In this document: piece after piece, positions 54,399-62,692 of the stretch
Layout of the letters: the number at the start of each line of letters is the position of its first letter
Position numbering within the stretch: the stretch's first letter is position 1
NCBI RefSeq assembly: GCF_014649755.1
Contig: NZ_BMTQ01000003.1
Coordinates: 1-64,000 of the forward strand
Direction of reading: 5' to 3'
DNA length: 64,000 nucleotides
DNA from: Streptomyces litmocidini
Lineage (GTDB): Bacteria > Actinomycetota > Actinomycetes > Streptomycetales > Streptomycetaceae
Made by a program: the position numbers and the translations under genes
The notes under the pieces: model-generated
What the model saw: only the letters and a program-made list of their open reading frames with translations
The model's database searches: none
What the model was told of the DNA's origin: nothing

Positions 54399-54956
54399 CT
54401 ACAGCTCGAACTCCAGGTGTTCCACGTCGGTGAAGCGGACCTCTTCCAGGGAGCCGGCGCGGCGGCCGCCGTCCTGGAAGTACACCTCCTTGAGCGCCTC
54501 GGCGGCGATCTCCTGGAGCTGGGCGTCGCCGGCGCCGGCCTCCTGGGCGTCGAAGAGGCGGGCGGCGTACTGCGGGGGCAGGGCGACGGTCAGGTGCCGG
54601 ATGCGGTCCTGGTCCGTCGACCCGATCGGGGCGGTGTAGCCCATGCGGGCACGGGCGTCGATGACGATGCCACCGGTGCTCGCCGCTTTCGCTTTGGCCT
54701 TGGCCCGGATCTGCGGTTGCCAGCGCTTCTTCACCTCGCGCTCCAGCCGGGCGGCGAGGCCCGGGCGGGGCTTTTTGATCTGGTCCTTCACGTACCGCTC
54801 CACGGTGCGCTGGGAGATCCGCAGCATGTGGGCGGCCGCCTTGGTGCCGCCGAGCTGCTTGACCAGATAGCGCATCTGCGGGCCCGCGTTCTTGGGCGCC
54901 GGGCGCGTGAACGCCTTCTGCACCGCGGCGTCCAGGCCGTCCCCGAACAGGCTCAT
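54399..54956 (-). CDS. tpg: Telomere-capping terminal protein Tpg
   Basis: 185 residues from the ATG at 54956 behind AGGAGAGG, the normal size of Streptomyces Tpg. The family pattern is clear: FTRPAPKNAGPQMRYLVKQL then GGTKAAAHMLRISQRTVERY (helix-turn-helix), KKPRPGLAARLEREVKKRW, DARARMGYTAPIGSTDQDRI and LPPQYAARLFDAQEAG, ending with FQDGGRRAGSLEEVRFTDVE. Tpg is linked covalently to the 5' ends of linear Streptomyces chromosomes and plasmids and primes end patching. It is 12 bp downstream of tap, as in known linear replicons. Confidence 0.95.
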   Translation of the reverse strand: MSLFGDGLDAAVQKAFTRPAPKNAGPQMRYLVKQLGGTKAAAHMLRISQRTVERYVKDQIKKPRPGLAARLEREVKKRWQPQIRAKAKAKAASTGGIVIDARARMGYTAPIGSTDQDRIRHLTVALPPQYAARLFDAQEAGAGDAQLQEIAAEALKEVYFQDGGRRAGSLEEVRFTDVEHLEFEL

Positions 54957-54968
54957 CGTGGCCCTCTC

Positions 54969-57209
54969 CTACTCTCCGTTGTCGGCGTCGGTGACGGTGC
55001 CGTCCTTGATGTACCGGGCCAGGTTGAGTTCCGGGGCGTCGAACCGCTCGCGGACCTCCTCGCCCCACAGGACGCTCTGCGTTCCTTCCCACTTCACGAG
55101 GCCGGGGTTGATGCCGAGCTTGAACCCGCCGGGCAGCGCCTTCCCCTCCCGGTAGGGCAGGAAGTCCAGCGGCGACCCGCCGTTGGCGGCGTAGACGACG
55201 CAGTCGGACAGGATCGCGATGGGGTACTGGCCGGTGAAGGCGGCATGCTTGACGATCTTGCGGTGGAGGTTGACGCGGGTGCGGGAGATGACCGCGGCGC
55301 GGATGTCCGGCCGCCAGATCGGGCGGGACAGGGCGCGCCACGGCTCGCCGGGCCGCCAGCCCTCACCACGCGGGCGCTCGCGCAGCTTGCCCAGGCCGCC
55401 CTTGACCGTCGCCTTGACCGCCGAGACGACGATCGCCAGTTCCGGGTCACGGCTCTTGTAGCCGTCCATCGCCTTGAGGAAGTCCTCCGGCGACAGGTCG
55501 GCGGCGACGCCGAGGTCGGCCATCGTGGCGAGGTAGGCGTCGCGCAACCGCTGGTACCAGCCGTCCAGGTACCGGCCGTTCTCGTACCGGACCCATGCCT
55601 CGGTCGGGCGCACCTCGTAGCCGAGTTCCACCGCGTAGGCCACGGTCGGCGTCGCGTACCAGGCCGGGCCCTCGGGACGCTCGCCCTTCGGCGTGAACGG
55701 GCTCGGCAGCAGGTCGCCGTCCAGCTCCACCCACTCCTTGCCGACCTTCACGCGGGACAGGTCGACGTGGGAGAGGTCGACCAGCCACGAGCCGGGCAGC
55801 TTCGGGTCGAAGACGGGGTTCGTGACGTGCGTCGCCTCGCCGAGGCCGACCGGCAGGCCGTTGGCACCGGCGGCGAAGGCCATGTTGACGTCGATGCCGA
55901 CCAGGTGGCGCAAGGTGCACTCCGCGTCGGTCATCGGCCTCGCCCAGTCGTACGCCTCCTCGAACAGCTTCTCCGCCGGGCCACGTACGTGGAAGCGCGG
56001 CAGGTCTTTCAGGACGGGGTGACCGTCGGGGACCTCGCACGGCGGCCAGTTCGCCGGGTCGATGGCGTCCTTGCCCAGCGAGCCGGGGTTGTGCTCGGAG
56101 TGCCGCTTCCCCGTCGCGTCCGGCTCGGAGGCCCGGGTCGGCGGGTGCAGTGCGGTCATCAGCTCCAGGCCGGTCACGGCCGTGGAGCCGCGCGGCGTCA
56201 TCACCCGCGAGGCGTACACGCCCAGGACGCGGGCGAGTTCCGCCGGCGGGAGCTGCCCGGCCTCGCCCCAGTGCCGGGTGTCCAGCGCGTGCCACGACGG
56301 GATGCACAGCTGCACGCAGGCCCGCTCCGAACCGGTCGCGGGGCGGTAGATCCGCGCCCACGGACCGAAGCCGCGCTTCGTCAGCTTCCACTCCGCGCGG
56401 ACCAGTTGCTTGACGACCTTGTGGCCCTCCGGCAGACGCCCGGCGAGCCGCTCCTCCTCCGTGAGCGTCGTGGGCAGGCCGTAGCGCTCCAGCGCGGCCT
56501 CGGTGAGGACGAGCAGCGGGTCGGCGTCCTTGCCCGGGCCGGCGAGCTTCGGCTGACCGAGTTTCGCCTCGCGCAGCGTCCAGTCCACCAGGGCCGGCAG
56601 GGACTTGGCGGGCACGTCCAGGACCAGGCCGCCGGTGCAGTACGCCAGCACCTGCCCGGCCTCGACATCGACGACCGCCAGCGGACCGTTCTCGAACCTC
56701 GGATCGGTGCCGCCCGCCGGGGCCGCCTTCTTCGCACCCGGGCGGCGCGACGTCGACGACGGCCCGGTGGCGCGCGCCGGACGGGTCGCGGCGGCCGGAG
56801 CAGCGGCGACAGGGGCGGGGCTGGGCTGGTGGTTCTCGGTCGCAGTCATGGCCGCAGCCTCGGACGCCCCCCCTGGGGACGGGGTCCGCGCTTCCGCCGG
56901 TTCGGGTGGGGCGGTGAGCGTGGCCGGCACCGCGGCGTCGGGATCGGGCGCGGCCGTGTCGGCCGGGGCGGCGGGGTAGAGCTCCGCGAGCTTGTCCAGG
57001 AGCCGGGCGTAGGCGTCGCGCTCGGGCGGGCGGGGCTCGGTCTTGCCGGACTCCCAGCCGGACACCGTGGCCCGGCGCACCTTCAGCGCGGTGGCCACTT
57101 CGTCGATCGTCAGGCCGTGCGCGGCACGCAGCCGCTTGCGCTCCGCCGGGGGCGGCAGCGCGGCGCGGGACGCGAGCAGTGCGTCGACCGCGTCGAACAA
57201 CTCGGACAT
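54969..57209 (-). CDS. tap: Telomere-associated protein Tap
   Basis: 746 residues, the usual Tap length, from the ATG at 57209 behind an excellent AGGAGG. It begins with an XRE-type helix-turn-helix (LRAAHGLTIDEVATALKVRR, ATVSGWESGK), then a Pro/Ala-rich linker, then the long conserved region (GQVLAYCTGGLVLDVPAKSL, RHLVGIDVNMAFAAGANG, HPVLKDLPRFHV, RTRVNLHRKIVKHAAFTGQY, DCVVYAANGGSPLDFLP). Tap binds the single-stranded 3' overhang at telomeres and recruits Tpg. Tap and Tpg are co-transcribed. Two 19-bp direct repeats just upstream could be its own control site. Confidence 0.95.
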   Translation of the reverse strand: MSELFDAVDALLASRAALPPPAERKRLRAAHGLTIDEVATALKVRRATVSGWESGKTEPRPPERDAYARLLDKLAELYPAAPADTAAPDPDAAVPATLTAPPEPAEARTPSPGGASEAAAMTATENHQPSPAPVAAAPAAATRPARATGPSSTSRRPGAKKAAPAGGTDPRFENGPLAVVDVEAGQVLAYCTGGLVLDVPAKSLPALVDWTLREAKLGQPKLAGPGKDADPLLVLTEAALERYGLPTTLTEEERLAGRLPEGHKVVKQLVRAEWKLTKRGFGPWARIYRPATGSERACVQLCIPSWHALDTRHWGEAGQLPPAELARVLGVYASRVMTPRGSTAVTGLELMTALHPPTRASEPDATGKRHSEHNPGSLGKDAIDPANWPPCEVPDGHPVLKDLPRFHVRGPAEKLFEEAYDWARPMTDAECTLRHLVGIDVNMAFAAGANGLPVGLGEATHVTNPVFDPKLPGSWLVDLSHVDLSRVKVGKEWVELDGDLLPSPFTPKGERPEGPAWYATPTVAYAVELGYEVRPTEAWVRYENGRYLDGWYQRLRDAYLATMADLGVAADLSPEDFLKAMDGYKSRDPELAIVVSAVKATVKGGLGKLRERPRGEGWRPGEPWRALSRPIWRPDIRAAVISRTRVNLHRKIVKHAAFTGQYPIAILSDCVVYAANGGSPLDFLPYREGKALPGGFKLGINPGLVKWEGTQSVLWGEEVRERFDAPELNLARYIKDGTVTDADNGE

Positions 57210-57245
57210 GGAAACACCTCCTGAGCGACAGCCTACTCAGCGAAC

Positions 57246-57286
57246 CGTACCTTTCGCGTACGAAACACGTACCTATCGCGTACGAA
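57246..57286. promoter_or_regulatory. Two direct repeats upstream of tap
   Basis: CGTACCTTTCGCGTACGAA and CGTACCTATCGCGTACGAA (one mismatch) repeat with a 22-bp period, 37-77 bp before the tap start. They probably overlap the promoter and may bind the Tap helix-turn-helix or another regulator. Confidence 0.65.
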
Positions 57287-57383
57287 GTGGTGTGCAGAGC
57301 CTGCTGACATGGTTGCGGGCGCGCTCTCACCGAACGCGCGGAGGAGAAACGCGGTCCGGCCCGAGCCTCGAGTCCGACGCGAT

Positions 57384-57710
57384 CGCGCGGCGAGCCGCAC
57401 CTGGTCCTGCCCGACGACGTCGGACAGATCGGCGCCGCCCCTCCGCCCGCCGATGTCGATCCCGCCGCTCTCGGGGGTTCCTTCGGCGTGGACATCGCCA
57501 CGATGCGGCCGCTCCCCCCGTCGATCAACAGCACGGTCACCATCGCCCGCCTCTTCCAGAAGCACGGGCATGACACCGAGGAGCCGACCGTCCGCGCGTT
57601 CCTCGATGCCGGGTCCTGCCCGCTCCACCGATCCCACGCCGGCCACAACACCGCGAACGGCCCCGAAGACGGTCCTCCGGCCTGGCGCGGTGCAGGAGCG
57701 GTGGTCGGTA
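57384..57710 (+). pseudogene. Coding-like fragment of unknown origin
   Basis: A plus-strand frame shows strong third-position G/C: EPHLVLPDDVGQIGAA, VDIATMRPLPPSINSTVTIA, RLFQKHGHDTEEPTVRAFLD. A GTG at 57488 could be a start, but there is no clear ribosome site, and the frame loses its bias after about 57710 without stopping. I recognise no family. It may be a truncated gene beside the telomere genes. Confidence 0.3.
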
Positions 57711-57811
57711 ACGGTCGTCCGGCGCGTACGGCGCGGGCCCGCAGGACCGTGGCGGCGCGTACGGCGTGGCGGCACCCACGGATCAATCCGATTGCCGTGC
57801 GGGCGGTGTTC

Positions 57812-58399
57812 TCACGCGTGTGGTGGCGCGGCGCGCAGTCCTTCGAGGAGCGTGGCCAGGTAGCGGTGTGCGGTGTCGATCCGGTCGGCGGGTGTGCCGC
57901 CGTGGACGTTGACGGCGTGGGCGATGCCGCACATGAGCGGGACGAGGTCGGCGGCGGCCAGGTCACGTCGGACCGCTCCGGCATCACGAGCCCGGTCGAG
58001 GAGTGCGGTGCCGACCGACCGAAGCGTCTCCTTGAGTTCCGTGGTGCGCGGCAGGGCGTCGGTGGCCGCCGCGGTGACCGGGGCGAGGGACGCGTCGGTG
58101 ACCTGCGCTTCGACGGTGCGGAACAGGAAACCTTCGAGCGCGCGCCAGGGGTCGGTGCCGGTCAGAGCCTGCCGGCCGTGGCCGGCCAGGGCTTCCAGGC
58201 AGGGAGTGGCGACGGTCTCCAGGAGCGCCTCGGGGGTGGCGAAGTGCCGGTAGACGGTGCCGACTCCGAGTCCGGCGCGGCCGGCGACGTCGTTCAGCTG
58301 CAGGGGTGCGCCCTGGTCGACCAGGGCACGGGCGACCGCGACGATCCGGTCCCAGTTGCGGGCCGCGTCCTTGCGCAGGGGCATCGTCATGGGGGACAT
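57812..58399 (-). CDS. TetR-family repressor
   Basis: 195 residues from the ATG at 58399 (an ATG at 58417 is the alternative). The helix-turn-helix is RIVAVARALVDQGAPLQLND then VAGRAGLGVGTVYRHFATPE, a textbook TetR start. The C-terminal part (LPRTTELKETLRSVGTALLD, ADLVPLMCGIAHAVNVHG) is like the SbtR-type C-terminal domain of actinobacterial repressors. It follows the SDR gene on the same strand. A dyad with the core CCGGAT-N5-ATCCGG is just upstream of its start and again upstream of the SDR gene, so it should repress both. Confidence 0.92.
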   Translation of the reverse strand: MSPMTMPLRKDAARNWDRIVAVARALVDQGAPLQLNDVAGRAGLGVGTVYRHFATPEALLETVATPCLEALAGHGRQALTGTDPWRALEGFLFRTVEAQVTDASLAPVTAAATDALPRTTELKETLRSVGTALLDRARDAGAVRRDLAAADLVPLMCGIAHAVNVHGGTPADRIDTAHRYLATLLEGLRAAPPHA

Positions 58400-58402
58400 G
58401 CT

Positions 58403-58422
58403 AACCGGATTCTCCATCCGGA
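58403..58422. promoter_or_regulatory. TetR operator upstream of its own gene
   Basis: ACCGGAT-TCTCC-ATCCGGA, 6-bp perfect core arms with a 5-bp spacer, 5-20 bp before the repressor start codon. Matches the two dyads upstream of the SDR gene. Confidence 0.75.
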
Positions 58423-58454
58423 TGATGCCGTCGCCGGCACCCGCACCTGGCGGG

Positions 58455-59345
58455 TCAGGTGAGGGCGAGAGGTGCGTACCGCTCACTGAGCCGGCGCACG
58501 TCCTGGGCGATGCGGGGGTCGGTCGCTGCGCGCAGCGGCGTCACCGGGTGCGCCTGGGCTCCGATGACGATGCCGGTCCGGCCCGCGAGGGCTCCGTCGG
58601 TGGCGGCGACGATCGAGGGCCGGGCAGCCACGGACGCCGGGCCCGAGGTGGAACGTTCGAACTTGCGGCGCACCAGCGGCCACAGCAGTCGCAGGGGCGG
58701 CGAGACGATCTTCGGGTCGGCCATGGTGCCGTCGGTCATGTCCGTCGCGGCGCCTCCCGGGTCGGCGGCGAAGACGGAGACGGCCGTGCCCTCCAGTCGG
58801 TTCGCCAGGTCGAGCGTGTAGACGAGGTTGGCGAGCTTGGCGCGGCCGTACCAGTGGAAGCCGTAGTAGCCGCCGGGCGGCTCGACGGCGTCGAAAGCCC
58901 TCTTCGCGAGCCCGACCGCGCCCGAGGTCACGTTCACGATCCTGCTCGGCGCCCCGTTTGTCAGCGTGGGCAGCAGCAGTTCCGTCAGCAGGTACGGCGA
59001 GAGGTGGTTGACGACGAACGACGCTTCGACGCCGTCCAGGGTCTGCCGCTGCGGGAACATCGCCCCGACGTTGTTGACCAGCACGGACAGCGGGTCGCCG
59101 GAGGCGGCGTGTTCGGCGGCGATCCGGTCGGCGAGCGCGCGCACCTGGTCGAGCGAGCCGAGGTCGGCGGGCAGGAACCGTCCGGGATGCGCGGGGTTCC
59201 TCGCGTTGATCCGGTCGACCGCCCGGGCACCGCGGTCGGCGTCGCGTCCGACCACGGTGACCGAGAACCCGGCGTCGGCCAGGCCCAGGGCCGTCTCCAG
59301 TCCGATGCCGGCCGTCCCCGCCGTGACCACAGCCGTCTTCACCAT
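58455..59345 (-). CDS. Short-chain dehydrogenase/reductase
   Basis: 296 residues from the ATG at 59345 with GGAGGGG upstream. It has the SDR cofactor loop TAVVTAGTAGIGLETALGLA (TAGxxGIG form), VLVNNVGAMFP, IVNVTSGAVG, catalytic YGRAKLANL with Tyr and Lys, and DPGGAATDMT. It is like the retinol-dehydrogenase/WW-oxidoreductase-type SDRs that use NADP(H). The substrate is unknown. Two operator-like dyads sit 22-78 bp before its start, and the TetR gene follows 55 bp downstream, so it is probably induced by the compound it reduces or oxidises. Confidence 0.92.
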   Translation of the reverse strand: MVKTAVVTAGTAGIGLETALGLADAGFSVTVVGRDADRGARAVDRINARNPAHPGRFLPADLGSLDQVRALADRIAAEHAASGDPLSVLVNNVGAMFPQRQTLDGVEASFVVNHLSPYLLTELLLPTLTNGAPSRIVNVTSGAVGLAKRAFDAVEPPGGYYGFHWYGRAKLANLVYTLDLANRLEGTAVSVFAADPGGAATDMTDGTMADPKIVSPPLRLLWPLVRRKFERSTSGPASVAARPSIVAATDGALAGRTGIVIGAQAHPVTPLRAATDPRIAQDVRRLSERYAPLALT

Positions 59346-59366
59346 GTGCCCCTCCACCCAGATATT

Positions 59367-59423
59367 CGGATAGTTCATCCGCTTGTTCGGACGGTAGCAC
59401 ACAACCGGATGAACTATCCGGTT
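59367..59423. promoter_or_regulatory. Two TetR operators upstream of the SDR gene
   Basis: CGGAT-AGTTC-ATCCG at 59367-59381 and AACCGGAT-GAACT-ATCCGGTT at 59403-59423. Their spacers are complementary to each other, and both fit the dyad in front of the TetR gene. Centres are 39 bp apart. Confidence 0.75.
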
Positions 59424-59581
59424 GGAGGTGTCGGCGGCGGGACGAGCGATGCCGGGTGCCGTGATGCCGCGCCGGTCCGAGCGCGCCGGGCGGCCGGGGC
59501 GCCCATCAGTCAGCCCTGGTGGTGGATGGGCTCGACACCATCGAGGGCGAACGCTGCTCGATGCGGCACCGGCCTACGGCA

Positions 59582-59771
59582 CCACACCCGTCCTGGAGCC
59601 ATCACCGCGCAGACGAGAGCAGGAGAACAGGGCCTGGGAGTCGGGCGGGCCGCCGAGCGCGGAGAGCACCCGTGCTCCGACCCGGTGGCGCAGATGCTCT
59701 CCGCCGCCCTCGTCTGCACCCAGGAGCACCAGGCCGTGCGCGACCGGCTCGGGGAGATCGGCCGCGGCTGA
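59582..59771 (+). pseudogene. Truncated 3' end of an unknown gene
   Basis: The frame ending at 59771 reads DPVAQMLSAALVCTQEHQAV then RDRLGEIGRG with full G/C third positions, preceded by text of weaker bias and no start. It looks like the C-terminal helix of a lost gene, followed by a strong hairpin. The family is not recognised. Confidence 0.35.
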
Positions 59772-59786
59772 CTCCGAGACGGGGAA

Positions 59787-59817
59787 GGGCCCGCACGACG
59801 TCAGGTCGTGCGGGCCC
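59787..59817. terminator. Strong bidirectional terminator
   Basis: 13-base perfect arms around GTCAG, with a short T-rich end on the plus strand, between the converging gene remnant and the minus-strand small protein gene. Confidence 0.75.
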
Positions 59818-59854
59818 TCTTGCCGTGCGGGTGGGAGGCTGCTCCCCGCGGAAC

Positions 59855-60154
59855 CTACAGGTCCAGGTTCTTCTGGTCGGTGATCAGCTTCCCGGCGATC
59901 TGCAGGTTGCCGTCGGAGTCGAGGATCCCGACGACCTTCCGCGTGCTGCCGTGGTGGGTGACGAAGTACACCTTGTCCGCCTCCTGGGAGGTGGAGTGAT
60001 TGGAGTTCATCACGATCTCCACGCTGTTGGGGGAGATGACCGCGACGTTCTTGTCCTGGGAGTTCCCCCACGTCCGGTTCTCCACCAGCTTGACCCGGCC
60101 GTGGTACTCCCCGTCATCCCAGTTCGACGCAACTCCGAGGTCGAGCTCAGCCAT
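59855..60154 (-). CDS. Small beta-rich protein (DUF6342-like)
   Basis: 99 residues from the ATG at 60154 behind AAGGGGG. The sequence is polar and strand-rich: SNWDDGEYHGRVKLVENRTW, KNVAVISPNSVEIVMNSNHS, DKVYFVTHHGSTRKVVGI and LDSDGNLQIAGKLITDQKNL. The last part resembles the short strands that precede S74 domains in tail fibres. I believe it matches the uncharacterised Streptomyces family DUF6342 but cannot confirm. No signal peptide. Its composition (many Asn, Ser, Asp) differs from its neighbours. Confidence 0.65.
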   Translation of the reverse strand: MAELDLGVASNWDDGEYHGRVKLVENRTWGNSQDKNVAVISPNSVEIVMNSNHSTSQEADKVYFVTHHGSTRKVVGILDSDGNLQIAGKLITDQKNLDL

Positions 60155-60540
60155 GGTTCCCCCTTGGGGGCCGGCGGCCACGCTCCTGCCGGCGCGCGGC
60201 ACGCGGCCGTGCGGACCGGCGGGGCGTGCCCGCGATGTCGAGTCGTGCCGGCCGGGATGATCCGACCCGCGTGAGGAGCGTAGGGAGGAGAGGCGTACGG
60301 AAAGAGGCATTCCGCAGATCATGACCGCTTTCCGTCCTGATGGCCAGATTCTTGTAGGAGTGACGGACGCGACCTCTCGGTTGCACGTCAGGGCTCCACC
60401 TGCACGGATACCGCCTCGTGGCAGTGGGACCACCACGATCCCTCACGTCCATGACAGTGCGCTCCACTCTGCCCGAGCGGTACGGGCGGTCGGCGGCGGT
60501 CCGGTCGCACATCCCGGCGGGTGGTCCTCGGGGCAATGCC
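60155..60540. other. Gap without a recognised gene
   Basis: No coding frame is convincing. The 60300-60380 part is less GC-rich and may hold the promoter of the small protein gene. Confidence 0.4.
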
Positions 60541-60640
60541 TCAGGCTCGCAGCAGAGGGCGGTACTCGTCGTAGCCGTGATCGGCGACCAGCCGCAGTGG
60601 TCGGTGATGGTGCCGCATCACCGGTCGCCCGGCCCGCCGC
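60541..60640 (-). pseudogene. Short transposase scrap (IS5-type)
   Basis: The minus strand reads HHHRPLRLVADHGYDEYRPL before a stop, resembling the second-Asp region of IS5-type transposases (…VLADRGYDxxKYRxLL…). Only about 30 codons remain. Confidence 0.45.
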
Positions 60641-60745
60641 TGGACAGCGGACCGCTGTCGAGTTCGCTCGTGCGGCAGGCCGCGTCTCAGGGCGCCGGGC
60701 CCCTTGCCCCGGGACGAGGCCGTCTTCGGGGGACGGGCGGGTTTC

Positions 60746-62692
60746 TCATCCGTCGACGGGAGCGGGGGCGAGGAGCGGAAGCTGCGTCCTCTTGCGCACG
60801 GCGTAGGCCGCGTACGCGTCACGGGTGCTGTCCAGTTCCGACACCTGGCTGACGGGAACGTCCCACCAGCTGTCGCTGCCGGGCGCGTGCACCAGCGGGT
60901 CGGTCTCGACGTGGATGACCACGGGGCCCGCGTCGTCAGGCAGTCGCTTGGCCCGGACGACGGCCTCCGCCAGCTCCGCGCGCGTACGGACCTCGATGAC
61001 GCGCGCGCCGAGGCTGCGGGCGTTGGCGGCGAGGTCGGTCGGCAGCGGCGGCCCGTCGAGGCCACGGTCGGGCGTGCGGTAGCGGTAGCTGGTGCCGAAC
61101 CGCTGCGAGCCGAGCGATTCCGACAGCGAACCGATGGAGTGGAAGCCGTGGTTCTGCACCAGGACGACGATGACCTTGAGACGTTCCTGGACCGCGGTGG
61201 CCAGTTCGGTCGGCATCATCAGGTAGCCGCCGTCGCCGACCAGCGCGAACACGTCGCGGGTGGGGTCCGAGAGCCGGACGCCGAGCGCCGCCGGGATCTC
61301 GTAGCCCATGCAGGAGTAGCCGTACTCGACGTGGTAGGCCTTGCGGTCCCGGACTCGCCACAGTTTGTGCAGGTCGCCGGGAATGGAGCCGGCCGCGCAC
61401 AGCACCACGTCGCGCGGGTCGGACAGTTCGTTGAGGCAGCCGAGGACGGAGCCCTGCGTCAGCTTTCCGTCCGCGAGCCCGCCGGTGACCTCCTCCGGCG
61501 GGTCGCAGGCGGCCGCCGCCCGTCGCTCCCAGTCGATGACGAGCTCCGTCTGCCGCCGCAGGAAGGCGTCCGTCACCCGGTGACCGCGCAGCGCCCCGGT
61601 CAGCGCCGTGAGCGCCTCCCGCGCGTCGGCGACGACGGAGAGACCCGCGTGCTTGCCCGCGTCGAAGCCCGCGATGTTGATGTTGACGAAACGGACCCCC
61701 GGATGCTGGAAGGCGGTGCGCGAGGCGGTGGTGAAGTCGCTCCACCGGGTGCCGACGCCGATGACGACGTCTGCCTCCCGAGCGAGGGCGTTGGCGGCGG
61801 TGGTGCCCGTCGAGCCGACGGCGCCCACCAGGCGGGGGTGACCGTGCAGGAGCGCGCCCCTGCCCGCCTGGGTCTCGGCCACCGGGATGCCGGTCGCGTC
61901 GACGAAGGCGCGCAGCGCGTCCTCGGCTCCGGAATAGTGGACGCCGCCGCCGGCGACCAGCAGGGGGCGTTCGGCGCGGCGGACGGTCTCGGCGGCGGCG
62001 GCGACGCGCGCGGCCTCGGTGGGAGGCCTGACGATGTGCCAGCACCGCGAGGCGAACAACTCGGCCGGCCAGTCGTACGCTTCCGCCTGTACGTCCTGCG
62101 GCAGGCAGACGGTCGCCGCACCGGTTTCGACGGGGTCGGCGAGCACCCGCGCGGCGCCGAGGAGCGCCGTCGGCAGCTGCTCGGGCCGGTCGACCCGGTC
62201 GAAGAACTTCGACAGCGGGCGGAAGGCGTCGTTGACGGTGACGTCGGCGGCGTAGGGCTGTTCCAGTTCCTGCAGTACCGGTGCACTGACGCGGGTCGCG
62301 AAGGTGTCCGACGGCAGCAGCAGGACCGGGATGCGGTTGACGGTGGCCAGCGCCGCACCGGTGAGCATGTTCGTCGAACCGGGGCCGGTGGACGCAGTGC
62401 AGGCCCAGGTCGACAGCCGGTCCCGGTGGCGGGCGTAGGCGACGGCGGTGTGCACCATGGCCTGCTCGTTGCGGGCGAGGACGTACGGAAGGTCCGGCCG
62501 GCCGCCGGCCCGCCTTTCGTGTTGGAGCAGGGCTTGTCCGAGGCCGGCGACGTTGCCGTGCCCGAATATGCCGAGGACTCCGGCGAACATGCGGTGCCGT
62601 TCGCCGTCGCGCTCGGTCCACTGGTTGGCCAGGAACTCCACCGTCGCCTGGGCGACCGTCAGCCGGACGGTCCGGGGTTCGTGCGGACTCAT
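60746..62692 (-). CDS. iolD: 3D-(3,5/4)-trihydroxycyclohexane-1,2-dione hydrolase
   Basis: 648 residues from an ATG overlapping the iolB stop (ATGA). It is a thiamine-diphosphate enzyme: N-terminal domain with FGHGNVAGLGQALLQ, the active-site Glu block RNEQAMVHTAVAYARHRD, TASTGPGSTNMLTGAALATV, and the cofactor motif GDGGYLMMPTELATAVQERL followed by QNHGFHSIGSLS. VEYGYSCMGYEIPAALGVRL is typical of IolD. It opens the ring of trihydroxycyclohexanedione to 5-deoxyglucuronate in inositol breakdown, supplying the substrate of IolB next door. The length is normal for the family. Confidence 0.95.
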   Translation of the reverse strand: MSPHEPRTVRLTVAQATVEFLANQWTERDGERHRMFAGVLGIFGHGNVAGLGQALLQHERRAGGRPDLPYVLARNEQAMVHTAVAYARHRDRLSTWACTASTGPGSTNMLTGAALATVNRIPVLLLPSDTFATRVSAPVLQELEQPYAADVTVNDAFRPLSKFFDRVDRPEQLPTALLGAARVLADPVETGAATVCLPQDVQAEAYDWPAELFASRCWHIVRPPTEAARVAAAAETVRRAERPLLVAGGGVHYSGAEDALRAFVDATGIPVAETQAGRGALLHGHPRLVGAVGSTGTTAANALAREADVVIGVGTRWSDFTTASRTAFQHPGVRFVNINIAGFDAGKHAGLSVVADAREALTALTGALRGHRVTDAFLRRQTELVIDWERRAAAACDPPEEVTGGLADGKLTQGSVLGCLNELSDPRDVVLCAAGSIPGDLHKLWRVRDRKAYHVEYGYSCMGYEIPAALGVRLSDPTRDVFALVGDGGYLMMPTELATAVQERLKVIVVLVQNHGFHSIGSLSESLGSQRFGTSYRYRTPDRGLDGPPLPTDLAANARSLGARVIEVRTRAELAEAVVRAKRLPDDAGPVVIHVETDPLVHAPGSDSWWDVPVSQVSELDSTRDAYAAYAVRKRTQLPLLAPAPVDG

